Positions 1 to 8,173 of a DNA stretch of 64,000 nucleotides are shown here, one piece after another (position 1 is the stretch's first letter; every line of letters starts with the position of its first letter). The stretch lies in the NCBI GenBank assembly GCA_038148895.1, contig JBBVGQ010000001.1. One strand, given 5' to 3'. The notes under the pieces were generated by a model. The model did not search any database, had not been told where the DNA came from, and saw nothing but the letters and a program-made list of their open reading frames with translations. A program made the translations under genes and the position numbers. Origin of the DNA: Tamlana sp038148895. GTDB taxonomy: Bacteria; Bacteroidota; Bacteroidia; Flavobacteriales; Flavobacteriaceae.

Positions 1-669
1 ATTCCCAGCATCTGTTTTAGGCTTTCCTGATATTGAATCAATCTCAGTAACAACCATGCCTCTTTCATTAAAAGATCCGTATGTCATCCATATTTTTCCA
101 TCATTACTACGAGAAAGTGCTGGGTCGATAACATTTAAGGCTATACCAGGTTGATAAGAATATAAACCCAAAAAACCTACATCTACCCAATTATAATCTG
201 GGTCTTCGGGGTTCAATGATTTATTTGTAACGCAACCAATGGTAGAGGTCATGGTGCCCCACTCCGAACAAGAATAGTACAAATAATACTGATTGTTCAT
301 GTAAATAATATCTGGGGCCCAAAAGATACCGTGAAAAACAGGCTGACCATTAGAGTCGGTCGCACCATGTACATAATCATTAATCCATTCGGGAAAATCT
401 GTTGGAGTGAAAGGTGGCGGACCATCCTGCCAAGTAACCATGTCATAGGAATATTTTGCAAACATCGAAATTTCCCTATTCGCATCACCAGTTGAAAAAT
501 ACCAATATCGGTCACCACATTTTACAATACTTGATGGGTCATGGGCTTCTGAAGGCCATGATTGAGCTAATACTTCCGTGTAAATTGATATAAAAAGGAG
601 CATAAGAAGAACAATCTTCGGGCTTCCCAAGGCTTTCAATTTGAAGTTAAAATTTTTCATCTTTTTCAT
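1..669 (-). CDS. Glycoside hydrolase family 43-like secreted protein, partial (3' end outside window)
   Basis: The frame runs 223 codons from an ATG at 669 (alternative in-frame ATG at 660) to the window edge without a stop. The N-terminus is a signal peptide (basic start, then hydrophobic IVLLMLLFISIY, cleavage near VLAQS). Then come motifs of the five-bladed GH43 fold: AHDPSSIV with the candidate catalytic base Asp44, GIFWAPDIIY, YYLYYSCSEWG and NVIDPALS with a second conserved Asp. Family members are arabinanases, xylosidases and related exo-enzymes; this one most resembles endo-arabinanase-like members, but the substrate cannot be fixed from the N-terminal part. It is the third gene of a gpsA-VOC-GH43 run, 21 nt after the VOC gene. 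Confidence 0.85.
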   Translation of the reverse strand, partial: MKKMKNFNFKLKALGSPKIVLLMLLFISIYTEVLAQSWPSEAHDPSSIVKCGDRYWYFSTGDANREISMFAKYSYDMVTWQDGPPPFTPTDFPEWINDYVHGATDSNGQPVFHGIFWAPDIIYMNNQYYLYYSCSEWGTMTSTIGCVTNKSLNPEDPDYNWVDVGFLGLYSYQPGIALNVIDPALSRSNDGKIWMTYGSFNERGMVVTEIDSISGKPKTDAGN

Positions 670-690
670 TAATTTTTTTCATTTGAATTT

Positions 691-1038
691 TTATTGGTCG
701 GACCACACGGCAAGCTCATTACCAGAAGGGTCTAAAAAGTGAAATCTTCGCCCACCGGGAAAGGAAAAAATATCTTTAGAGATTGTTCCTCTTGCTTTTA
801 GAATATTTTTTTTCACGAAATCAAGATTTTTATGGTATAACACAATTAATGCTCCATTTATAATTTTGCTGTCTGATTTTTCGAATCCACCTTCAAGGCC
901 ACTTTCTGAAAAAGCCACGTAAGTTGGTCCATAATCAGTAAATGTCCAACCAAAGGATGTTGCATAAAAACGTTTTATATCCTCGAGGTTATGGGCTTTG
1001 AATTCAACGTAGTTAATGTGGTTGTCGGGTATATTCAT
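691..1038 (-). CDS. VOC family protein (glyoxalase/bleomycin-resistance fold)
   Basis: A 115-residue protein, the size of a single VOC module pair. The start NHINYVEFKAHNLEDIKRFY is the usual first strand and helix, and FHFLDPSGNELAVW near the C-terminus is the typical final beta-strand with the metal-ligand Glu position. VOC proteins bind a divalent metal and act as lyases, isomerases, dioxygenases or drug-binding proteins; nothing here fixes the reaction. The start lies 16 nt beyond the stop of gpsA, so the two are probably co-transcribed, and a GH43 gene follows. Confidence 0.85.
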   Translation of the reverse strand: MNIPDNHINYVEFKAHNLEDIKRFYATSFGWTFTDYGPTYVAFSESGLEGGFEKSDSKIINGALIVLYHKNLDFVKKNILKARGTISKDIFSFPGGRRFHFLDPSGNELAVWSDQ

Positions 1039-1054
1039 TTCACAATGTTTTTAG

Positions 1055-2056
1055 TTAATCCAACCGTTCCGTTAGTTTTTTAAACACTTTTTTTGGGTTC
1101 TTATTTTCATAAAGTATGTCGTAAACAGCATCAATAATAGGTGTTTGTGCTTTCTTTTTGTTTTTTTGGTTAAGTATGTAAGCGCTTTTGGTAGCGTAAT
1201 AACCTTCGGCAACCATGCTCATTTCCATTTGGGCAGATTTTACGGTGTAGCCTTTGCCAATCATATTACCGAACATACGGTTTCTGGAAAACACGGAGTA
1301 GCCTGTAACCAACAAATCTCCCAAATATGCCGAATTATTGATGTTACGTTTCATTTTGTGTACTTTTTTTATGAAACGCTTCATTTCCCGAATGGAATTA
1401 CTCATTAGCACACTTTGGAAATTATCACCATAACCCAATCCGTGTGCAATTCCAGCTGCTATGGCATATATGTTTTTTAACATTACGGCGTATTCAACAC
1501 CAATAATATCGTCGCTTGTTTTTGTGTTTATATAATCGCTGCTTAAGTTTTTGGCTATGGCTTTTGCCTTTTCCTCATCTGAGCATGAAATGGTGAGGTA
1601 CGATAATCGTTCAAGTGCCACTTCTTCTGCATGGCATGGCCCAGCTATAACTGCGATATTGTCGAAAGGGACATTGTAGGCTTCGTGAAAATGCTCACCA
1701 ACCAACAAACCAGTTTCCGGCATGATACCTTTAACCGCCGATACAATGATTTTTTTGGAAATATCAACCGTTAGTTTTTCAAGCTCATTGTGTATGAAGG
1801 CAGAAGGAATAACAAAAATTAAAACATCGGCATATTCGGCAATTTCATTAATGTCGTTACTAAGCTTTAATTGTTGTAAATGGAACTCAACTGAGCTCAA
1901 ATAATTGGGGTTGTGCTGCTCTCGTAATAAATGTTCTTTGGTGTAAACACTTCGCATATACCAGCCAATTTCATCTAAGTTTTCCGAAAGCATTTTCACT
2001 ATGGCCGTTGCCCAACTACCTGCTCCAAAAACCGCATATTTTAGGGGTTTGTCCAT
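1055..2056 (-). CDS. gpsA: NAD(P)H-dependent glycerol-3-phosphate dehydrogenase
   Basis: Reduces dihydroxyacetone phosphate to sn-glycerol 3-phosphate for phospholipid synthesis in the cytoplasm. The N-terminal Rossmann motif is FGAGSWATA; SAVKGI and AGPCHAEEVA match the central GpsA signatures, and the catalytic Lys segment is VMLKNIYAIAAGIAHGLGYG. I chose the ATG at 2056 (333 residues, usual GpsA length, MDKPLKYAVFG start) over the upstream ATG at 2104. A TAnnTTTG -7 box (TATTTTTG, minus strand 2087 to 2080) sits about 24 nt before the 2056 ATG and inside the longer version, which supports the shorter start. First gene of a minus-strand run with the VOC and GH43 genes. Confidence 0.93.
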   Translation of the reverse strand: MDKPLKYAVFGAGSWATAIVKMLSENLDEIGWYMRSVYTKEHLLREQHNPNYLSSVEFHLQQLKLSNDINEIAEYADVLIFVIPSAFIHNELEKLTVDISKKIIVSAVKGIMPETGLLVGEHFHEAYNVPFDNIAVIAGPCHAEEVALERLSYLTISCSDEEKAKAIAKNLSSDYINTKTSDDIIGVEYAVMLKNIYAIAAGIAHGLGYGDNFQSVLMSNSIREMKRFIKKVHKMKRNINNSAYLGDLLVTGYSVFSRNRMFGNMIGKGYTVKSAQMEMSMVAEGYYATKSAYILNQKNKKKAQTPIIDAVYDILYENKNPKKVFKKLTERLD

Positions 2057-2138
2057 GAAGAATATCTTATTTAGCTCTTCAAAAATACGTAAAATATTCA
2101 TCAATCTTAAGCCGGTAAAATATTAGCGGTTTGTTTTT

Positions 2139-2154
2139 TGGCACGTGTTTTGAA
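2139..2154 (+). promoter_or_regulatory. Candidate sigma-54 promoter (TGGCACG-N4-TTGA)
   Basis: TGGCACG at 2139-2145, four bases, then TTGAA from 2150. The -24 half is a perfect match to the sigma-54 consensus and the spacing is correct; the -12 half has GA where GC is canonical. It lies 35 nt before the lipoprotein ATG at 2189. The window itself encodes sigma-54 (rpoN). I see no upstream activator site that I can name. Confidence 0.4.
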
Positions 2155-2188
2155 ACCCATTTAAAAGAAACCCAAAAAATGTTTGATT

Positions 2189-3148
2189 ATGAAGACTATA
2201 AAAATACTTTTAAGCTTTGCATTATTTGCCACATTATTTACATCTTGCTATACGGAGGTTATAGTGGAAGAACGTGTAATAGTTGATGACTCTGTGGAGC
2301 CCGGAATTACACTTAATCAATTACTCAGCTCTTACGAGCTTTGGTATGTAGATATTAATGCAACAAAAGGTTACGGAGTTACGCCATTTTTACAAAAGGC
2401 GTTTACTATTTCATTTAGAAATGGTATTGTTTATGCCAATAACAACATTGTTGGATTAGGGAATAGTGGGAATGGTTATGGCATTGATGTTGGTGAATAT
2501 GATGCATATGATATGATTTTGGATGTTTACCACGATATTGATGGTTTTGAAACTTTTGATGTTTACGAAATAGATGCAAATACCATTGAACTTTACAATC
2601 CAAATAACGATACATCCTACTTTTTAGATGGTTATCAACGTAGTAATTTTGATTACGAATATGTGTTTTACGATAACATTCATTATTTCTTGCAAGAATA
2701 TGAGGCTTGGGAAAAAACCTTTACAAGTGACTTTGGAGCAATAAATGAATTTGATAATGAAAACTATTTGCAATTTTTAGCCGGAGGTAATGACTCAGAA
2801 TTTAGAAGTTCTCAAGACCCTGTTGGCTCTAACGCTAACAATTTATATTGGGATTACACTGGGCTTTACGGTGTAGGTGACGTTGCAGGCGATTTTTATC
2901 TAAAAACTTTAACATTAGATTATGATTATTTGGGCAATGAATATTTTGAATTGAGCGTTATTAATGATGGAAAGATAGAACTATATCACCCAGCATCTGA
3001 AACAGTTTATGAATTTGAAGGAAGAGGGTATATACAATATCTAAAATCGGGAGATACAAAAGGAAAAACAACTGCGCCTCAAAACAAGATGCGTAAATTT
3101 AGAAAAGATAAAGTAGACAACCCAAGGGAAAACACTAGGGTAAAATAA
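2189..3148 (+). CDS. Putative lipoprotein with two related beta-rich halves
   Basis: The ATG at 2189 gives 319 residues beginning with a lipoprotein signal peptide: MKTIKILLSFALFATLF then a lipobox ending in Ser-Cys (TSCYTEV). The mature part is acidic and aromatic-rich. Two parts look alike: FDVYEIDANTIELYNP followed by DTSYFLDGYQ in the first half, and FELSVINDGKIELYHP followed by ETVYEFEGRGY in the second, which points to an internal duplication. The tail is Lys-rich. I do not recognise a functional domain. I recall relatives in databases labelled nicotinic acid mononucleotide adenylyltransferase, probably spread by error from the nearby nadD; no nucleotidyltransferase motif is present. 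A sigma-54-like promoter precedes it and a strong terminator follows. Confidence 0.8.
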   Translation: MKTIKILLSFALFATLFTSCYTEVIVEERVIVDDSVEPGITLNQLLSSYELWYVDINATKGYGVTPFLQKAFTISFRNGIVYANNNIVGLGNSGNGYGIDVGEYDAYDMILDVYHDIDGFETFDVYEIDANTIELYNPNNDTSYFLDGYQRSNFDYEYVFYDNIHYFLQEYEAWEKTFTSDFGAINEFDNENYLQFLAGGNDSEFRSSQDPVGSNANNLYWDYTGLYGVGDVAGDFYLKTLTLDYDYLGNEYFELSVINDGKIELYHPASETVYEFEGRGYIQYLKSGDTKGKTTAPQNKMRKFRKDKVDNPRENTRVK

Positions 3149-3173
3149 AAATTTTGGTTGGTTATTTAGTTTA

Positions 3174-3214
3174 GAAACCGTTTAAAACGCTTTGTTTTAA
3201 GCGGTTTCTTTTTT
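3174..3214 (+). terminator. Rho-independent terminator
   Basis: A 15-bp stem (3174-3188 with 3194-3208, one G-T wobble) closes a 5-nt loop and is followed by six T. It ends the lipoprotein transcript. Confidence 0.85.
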
Positions 3215-3312
3215 GCTGGAACTTTAGCTTCAATTGTTTTCTAAACACTGCAATCTTAAAAACAGGTGAATTTTCTTAAATTATATTTAATTTTTTCGAT
3301 AAAGCGTTAGTG

Positions 3313-3334
3313 TTTTTCGTTGTACGTCGAAAAA
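3313..3334. repeat. Inverted repeat TTTTTCG-N8-CGAAAAA
   Basis: Seven-base arms at 3313-3319 and 3328-3334 flank TTGTACGT. It lies 65 nt before the ATG of the next lipoprotein and is flanked by two copies of TAGTGTTTTT (3308-3317 and 3338-3347). It could be an operator; no regulator can be assigned. Confidence 0.4.
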
Positions 3335-3398
3335 ATATAGTGTTTTTATGGTTTTGATTATATATTTATAAACCCAAATCTATATTAAATTTTATGTT

Positions 3399-4013
3399 AT
3401 GAAGAAAAATACCTTACTATGGGCTGTTTACCTTTTTGCTACTATTTTCAGTTGTAATGTTGAAAACTTGCAATTAAGCCAAACAGACCAGCAAGCCATT
3501 TCAGAGAGTAAAAAACCGAACAAAAACAAAGATGTTCCGGTTTATGAAGGTGATACCACCGTTGAAGAAGACTATTATGACCACTGTAAAACAGTAAATC
3601 TTATTGCCGGTCAGAACCATATAGCTGGCACGGTAAACATTGATGTTGAGGGGGATAACTTAATTGTGACTTTCATAACAAATGCCGACTGGACTATTGA
3701 TGCGACACATTTACATATTACAAACTGTGCCGATGAAGCTTTTCCAACAACGGGTAGTGGCAATCCAAAAGTTGGAAATTTTGAGTACTCAAGTGTACAT
3801 GAAAATGGTGTAACCGAGGTAACTTATATTATTGACCTGTATGCTGATGAAATTTCTATCTACAACGAATTCTGCTTTGCAGCACATGCAGAAGTAAGTG
3901 GGCCATCTGCCGAAACGGCTTGGGCCGAAGGTGAGGATTTTGGCGGCAATAGCTGGGCTATGTTTGTTGAAGCCGACCTATCAGATTGCGATGGCGGTTT
4001 TGTTGGTGGATAA
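3399..4013 (+). CDS. Putative secreted lipoprotein, beta-sandwich-like surface protein
   Basis: 204 residues with a short signal ending in a lipobox (YLFATIFSCN). After a low-complexity Lys/Asp linker comes a domain with the pattern WTIDATHLHITNC, then GNPKVGNFEY, VTYIIDLY, FCFAAHAEV, and AETAWAEGEDFGGNSWAMF. I have seen this combination (W.I..THLH, AAHA, ETAWA.G..F.G..WA) as the C-terminal domain of secreted and surface proteins of many bacteria and archaea, but I cannot name the family. Four cysteines (about residues 62, 111, 153 and 199) may form disulphides. The gene converges on nadD with only 2 nt between the stops. Confidence 0.75.
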   Translation: MKKNTLLWAVYLFATIFSCNVENLQLSQTDQQAISESKKPNKNKDVPVYEGDTTVEEDYYDHCKTVNLIAGQNHIAGTVNIDVEGDNLIVTFITNADWTIDATHLHITNCADEAFPTTGSGNPKVGNFEYSSVHENGVTEVTYIIDLYADEISIYNEFCFAAHAEVSGPSAETAWAEGEDFGGNSWAMFVEADLSDCDGGFVGG

Positions 4014-4015
4014 AT

Positions 4016-4594
4016 TTATTTGTAAAAATTCATTTCATCCAAATATTGCCAAACATGGTTTGGCAACATAGGCTGAACATTTTTACCTGCTTTAATAGCA
4101 TCCCTTATAAATGTTGAAGACAATTCCATGATGGGCGCATCAATAGTGTGAATGTTGTTGTGCCCATCAAATTGCGTTTCTATTTTGTTTTCAGATATGC
4201 GCGGATACATATAAATATGATGGTTTTCCAGAATAACCTCATAGTTTTTCCACTTATGGAAATTCTTTAAATTATCCTCGCCCATAATCAGTGCAAAATC
4301 GTATTCAGGATATTTCTCCTGTAAATATGCCAATGTGTTTACAGTGTAGTTGGGTTGTGGCAAATTGAACTCTATGTCGCAAGGCTTAAGTTTTGTGTAA
4401 TCTTTTGTTGCCAGATATACCATTTCCAACCTTTGGTAATCATCCAGCAAAGTGTTTTTCTTTTTAAAAGGATTGTGAGGCGTAACCACGAACCAAACTT
4501 GGTCTAAATCGCTATATTCGGCAATATGGTTGGCAATTACCAAATGCCCAATATGAATGGGGTTGAAAGAGCCAAAAAACAATCCTACTTTCAA
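4016..4594 (-). CDS. nadD: Nicotinate-nucleotide adenylyltransferase
   Basis: Transfers AMP from ATP to nicotinate mononucleotide in NAD synthesis. Its 192 residues start with FFGSFNPIHIGH, the nucleotidyltransferase HxGH motif (His14, His17), and SSTFIRDAIKAGK near residue 160 is the ISSTxIR signature. LIMGEDNLKNFHKW matches the substrate-binding stretch of the family. It is the last gene of a yicC-gmk-nadD operon, 10 nt after gmk. Confidence 0.95.
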   Translation of the reverse strand: MKVGLFFGSFNPIHIGHLVIANHIAEYSDLDQVWFVVTPHNPFKKKNTLLDDYQRLEMVYLATKDYTKLKPCDIEFNLPQPNYTVNTLAYLQEKYPEYDFALIMGEDNLKNFHKWKNYEVILENHHIYMYPRISENKIETQFDGHNNIHTIDAPIMELSSTFIRDAIKAGKNVQPMLPNHVWQYLDEMNFYK

Positions 4595-4604
4595 AATGTT
4601 TGGT

Positions 4605-5189
4605 TTATGAATTTATGAAGTTGCTCACTTTTTTATAGGCTTCATCAAACGCCTTTTCTAAGTTGTCGTTCACAATAATAGTATCGAAAAGAGGGGCTGT
4701 GGCCAATTCTGCTGAGGCTTTGGCAACGCGCATGTTTATTTTGTCCTCACTTTCGGTTTTACGTTTTTTCAAGCGAATTTTCAGTTCGTCAATGCTAGGT
4801 GGTTTTACAAAAATGGCCAAGGTTTCTTCAGGGAATTTTCGTTTTATGCGCAAGCCACCGGAAACATCAATGTCAAAAATAACATTCTTCCCATTGGCCC
4901 AAATACGCTCAACTTCAGTTTTTAAAGTCCCGTAAAAGTTGTCTCTGTACACCTCTTCCCATTCTAAAAACTCTTCGTTTTTTATCTTGTTCTTAAATTC
5001 TTTGGCTGAAAGAAAGTAGTAATCTCTGCCATCGACCTCGGTACCACGTTTTTCTCTTGACGTTGCAGAAATGGAAAACTCTAAATTTAAATCTTCGAGT
5101 CCCAAAAGATGCCTAACAATAGTTGTTTTACCAGAGCCTGATGGCGCCGAAAATACGATGAGCTTGCCTTTATTTTTGTTTTTTGCCAC
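4605..5189 (-). CDS. gmk: Guanylate kinase
   Basis: Phosphorylates GMP to GDP with ATP. The 194 residues carry the P-loop SAPSGSGKTT (Lys21), the GMP-binding SATSREKRGTEVDGRDYYF, and VIFDIDVSGGLRIK, all standard for Gmk. The lid region KRKTESEDKINMR is also present. It sits between yicC and nadD on the minus strand with short spacers (38 and 10 nt), an order common in Bacteroidota. Confidence 0.96.
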   Translation of the reverse strand: MAKNKNKGKLIVFSAPSGSGKTTIVRHLLGLEDLNLEFSISATSREKRGTEVDGRDYYFLSAKEFKNKIKNEEFLEWEEVYRDNFYGTLKTEVERIWANGKNVIFDIDVSGGLRIKRKFPEETLAIFVKPPSIDELKIRLKKRKTESEDKINMRVAKASAELATAPLFDTIIVNDNLEKAFDEAYKKVSNFINS

Positions 5190-5227
5190 TAATTTGTTAA
5201 TGTTAATTAATCTGTGAACTTTAGTTT

Positions 5228-6085
5228 TTAAAGGACATTCAATAATTGTTCCTTAATTTTTTCCAATTCATCTTTCATCTGGACAACCAACTGCTGCATG
5301 GCAGCATAGTTGCTTTTTGAGCCAATGGTGTTTATTTCACGTCCCATTTCTTGACTTATAAAACCAAGCTTTTTCCCATTGGATTCTTCGGAATTCATAG
5401 ATTCAGTGAAATAGTTAAGATGGTTTTTTAATCTTACTTTTTCTTCAGTAATATCAAATTTTTCAATATAGTAAACCAATTCTTGTTCAAATCGGTTTTC
5501 ATCATATTTTTCCCTTAATTCTTCTATGCCTTTTAACAAACGTTCGCGAACAGCTTCAATGCGTTCTGGATCCATTGCTATAACTTTTTCAAGTAAGTCA
5601 TAAATGGCAATGATGCGTTCTTTAAAATCTTGCTCGAGTACTTTGCCTTCATTCAAGCGGTGCATGATTAAATCGTCTGTTGCTTTATCAATTTCATATG
5701 CAATGGTTTTCCATTCTTGCTCGTCAATTTCTTCACGAACCGTATTTAATGCGTCGGGAAAACGAACGGCCATCTTTAAAAGTTCCAAATCATCAGTATC
5801 TACCAGGTCTTTAAGCTGTGCCATGTATTGTTTAACTACAGGTGTGTTAATCTGGGTTGAGGTATCTTCTGCAGTTGCTTCAACGTAAATAGAAAAATCT
5901 ATTTTGCCACGAACCAATTTATCAGCAAGCAGTTTTCTAACGGCTAACTCTTTTTCTCTATAAATTGAGGGCATTCGGGCGTTTAAATCTAAATTTTTAC
6001 TATTTAAGGATTTAAGCTCAATGGTTATTTTTTTCGTGGGTAATTGCAAAACAGATTTACCGTAACCTGTCATTGAATAGATCAT
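5228..6085 (-). CDS. yicC: YicC family endoribonuclease-like protein
   Basis: 285 residues starting MIYSMTGYGKS, the invariant YicC N-terminus. The C-terminal DUF1732 block contains RLKNHLNYF, GKKLGFISQEMGREINTIGS and a final helix ending in KEQLLNVL. E. coli YicC has been reported to be an endoribonuclease; the role here is inferred from family only. A TAnnTTTG -7 box (TACCTTTG, minus strand 6114 to 6107) lies about 21 nt upstream of the ATG, making this the likely first gene of the yicC-gmk-nadD operon. Confidence 0.92.
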   Translation of the reverse strand: MIYSMTGYGKSVLQLPTKKITIELKSLNSKNLDLNARMPSIYREKELAVRKLLADKLVRGKIDFSIYVEATAEDTSTQINTPVVKQYMAQLKDLVDTDDLELLKMAVRFPDALNTVREEIDEQEWKTIAYEIDKATDDLIMHRLNEGKVLEQDFKERIIAIYDLLEKVIAMDPERIEAVRERLLKGIEELREKYDENRFEQELVYYIEKFDITEEKVRLKNHLNYFTESMNSEESNGKKLGFISQEMGREINTIGSKSNYAAMQQLVVQMKDELEKIKEQLLNVL

Positions 6086-6293
6086 AAACGTGTCTTTTAA
6101 AGTTTACAAAGGTAACGAAAACTCACAGATAGGTAGCAGATTATGGAACGATAATACGATTATATATCGAAGGAATGAAAGTCAATTGAACGATCATTAA
6201 AACTAAAATTTATGTTTTTTGAAATAGTTTTTTAACTTTAAGCCATATTTCCCTCCCATTTATTTAAGATTGTAAATTTTTAAAAGCATTAAA

Positions 6294-6884
6294 ATGAAAA
6301 CAATTAGCCTCATCCTTAGCCTATTTTTAGCAATAACAATTCACGCCCAAAACGGAAGTGCAAAATCGAATAAAAACAAAACCGACAGGTTTTCATACAG
6401 TTTAGATGGGCTAGGTCCGGAAAGTATTGTGGTTGATGTTTCGGGTTTAAAAAAAAGTGCTATGGCCGCAAAAGCCGAAGAATGGGTTGAAGAAAAGTAT
6501 GGTGACAAAAAAGGCTTAAACAGAGAGGAAGATGAATCTGATAAAGGAGGAAAAAGGGAAAAACTTCGACTTGAAGAATTTACAGATAACGCCATTTGCT
6601 TTGGAACAGGTGCTGATTATGGTTGTACAGGATTGACCTATATTGTAAGGTTAGTTTTTGAGGATGAAGAATATGAATTTATACCAACTAAAATAACCTA
6701 CAAGCCTGAGGGAAGCAAAAAGACGGTGAAAATAAATTTTAATAAAAGTGACTTCCATGCCAACAATGGGGCCTTAAATAGCGGTTTTGAAAATGTCCCC
6801 AGTCAAATTGAGGATTTGCTGAACAATTTAAACAAAAGCCTCTATTTTTATTTAATAGATGAAGAACAGAAAACAGAGTGGTAG
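6294..6884 (+). CDS. Hypothetical secreted protein
   Basis: 196 residues with a clear Sec signal peptide (ISLILSLFLAITIHAQ, cleavage after HAQ or nearby). The first third of the mature protein is charged and Lys/Glu-rich (a probable flexible segment), followed by a more ordered part containing NAICFGTGADYGCTGLTY, with two cysteines that could pair, and a Phe/Tyr-rich end. I do not recognise a family. It stands alone, with a long perfect-stem terminator immediately downstream. Confidence 0.7.
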   Translation: MKTISLILSLFLAITIHAQNGSAKSNKNKTDRFSYSLDGLGPESIVVDVSGLKKSAMAAKAEEWVEEKYGDKKGLNREEDESDKGGKREKLRLEEFTDNAICFGTGADYGCTGLTYIVRLVFEDEEYEFIPTKITYKPEGSKKTVKINFNKSDFHANNGALNSGFENVPSQIEDLLNNLNKSLYFYLIDEEQKTEW

Positions 6885-6946
6885 GTTTTCTATATACAGC
6901 CTACATGCTTTTATAGAAAATGCAAAATAATATATCAAAAAATTAT

Positions 6947-6989
6947 AAAGACCCTATAAAAACCAATATTGGTTTTTATAGGGTCTTTT
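6947..6989 (+). terminator. Long perfect-palindrome terminator
   Basis: Arms 6947-6967 and 6968-6988 are perfectly complementary (21 bp, with 3-4 nt forming the loop), ending in a run of T. The symmetry means it could also act on the opposite strand. Confidence 0.85.
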
Positions 6990-6998
6990 CTTTGCATC

Positions 6999-7032
6999 CA
7001 TTCTCTTATTCTTGAATTAGAATAAGAGAATG
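6999..7032. repeat. 14-bp inverted repeat between secreted protein and cyclase genes
   Basis: Arms CATTCTCTTATTCT (6999-7012) and its exact complement (7019-7032) enclose TGAATT. There is no T-tract on either strand, and it lies 39 nt before the cyclase ATG, so an operator or mRNA leader hairpin is more likely than a terminator. Confidence 0.55.
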
Positions 7033-7070
7033 ATTACAAAACTCATCAGTTCTGAATCGAAAAAATAGAT

Positions 7071-8099
7071 ATGAAACCAGAACATAAGTTAAAAATCCAA
7101 AACATTCTGATTATTACTATAATCGGTTTGTTCTTTGGGTTGTTTTATAACTATTTGTTTTATGAACATACAATTACCGAGTTTGCAGAGGCAGGGTCTA
7201 TTGGAATTTTACTAGGAGTTATAGTTGGTGTAATAGAACAGTTTGTGTTGCTTCGATTCTTTATGAAGAAGACCTTTTTATTTGTCACCTTCATCAGATC
7301 TGCTCTATATGCAATAATTACAGCTCTTGTTTTGAGTTCAGTCTTGTCAATTGAAATTTCTTTCGTAGAGAATATTTCTTATCGTGACGCATGGATGGAA
7401 TATTTACATAGCAAATTTTTCATCAGAGATTTACTGTTTACTTCAGCACTTGTGTTAGTCATGTTATTAAGCTTGGAGATTATATTGCTGATTGGGAAAT
7501 TAAACTTTTTACGATTGATTTTCGGTTGGTATCATCAACCCAGCGAAGTTTCAAGAGTTTTTATGTTTGTTGATTTAAAAGGATCCACTTCCCTAGCTGA
7601 AAAACTTAGTAACAAGGAATACAGTGCTTTTATAAGAGACTATTTTTATGATATCTCAGATGCCATTGCCATGTTTGGTGGTGAAATCTATCAATATGTA
7701 GGAGATGAAATTGTAGTTGTATGGAAATTTAAAAAGGATAATTCTAATTGTGTTAAAAGCTTTTTTAAAATGAAAGAGATTATTGAAGAAAAGAGTAAAA
7801 ATTATATAAGAAAATTTGGTTTTGTTCCCGAATTTAAAGCTGGCATTCACTCCGGAAAGGTAATTGCAACACAAGTTGGTAAAATTAAAAAGGAATTGGT
7901 TTACCATGGCGATGTGCTTAATACAGCAGCAAGAATTGAAGGTCAGTGTAACCCGTTGAAGGAATCTCTATTGATCTCAGAAAATATTAAGGAGTCTCTT
8001 TCGTCAAACAATGTGTTTTCCATTATGGAAAAAGGAGCTATCCCACTACGTGGTAAGAAACAAAGTTTAATATTATTTGCTGTGTCAACAAATGTTTAG
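7071..8099 (+). CDS. Membrane-anchored class III adenylate/guanylate cyclase
   Basis: 342 residues. About four hydrophobic segments fill the N-terminal half (roughly 12-30, 43-63, 70-92, 117-140), followed by a cytoplasmic class III cyclase domain. Metal ligands are seen in VFMFVDLKGSTS and YVGDEIVVVW, and the transition-state Asn/Arg in HGDVLNTAARIEG. The position that in adenylate cyclases is usually Lys (three residues before the second metal Asp motif GD) is Gln here (EIYQYVGDE), so nucleotide specificity is uncertain. No HAMP or other sensor domain is visible; the membrane part itself may sense. No cyclic-nucleotide effector is nearby in the window. Confidence 0.88.
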   Translation: MKPEHKLKIQNILIITIIGLFFGLFYNYLFYEHTITEFAEAGSIGILLGVIVGVIEQFVLLRFFMKKTFLFVTFIRSALYAIITALVLSSVLSIEISFVENISYRDAWMEYLHSKFFIRDLLFTSALVLVMLLSLEIILLIGKLNFLRLIFGWYHQPSEVSRVFMFVDLKGSTSLAEKLSNKEYSAFIRDYFYDISDAIAMFGGEIYQYVGDEIVVVWKFKKDNSNCVKSFFKMKEIIEEKSKNYIRKFGFVPEFKAGIHSGKVIATQVGKIKKELVYHGDVLNTAARIEGQCNPLKESLLISENIKESLSSNNVFSIMEKGAIPLRGKKQSLILFAVSTNV

Positions 8100-8173
8100 G
8101 GTTTTTAGAAAAAGTTTAACGAGCTCACAGTCCACAGGAAAATAGTAATTTAGAGGTTCAAAGGAATTAATAA

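Noticed and set aside
297..518. Frame inside the GH43 gene on the same strand
   Set aside because: Out of frame with the GH43 motifs, which are continuous over the same bases.
2057..2104. Longer gpsA starting at 2104
   Set aside because: Adds 16 residues not found in the family and overlaps the likely -7 box at 2080-2087.
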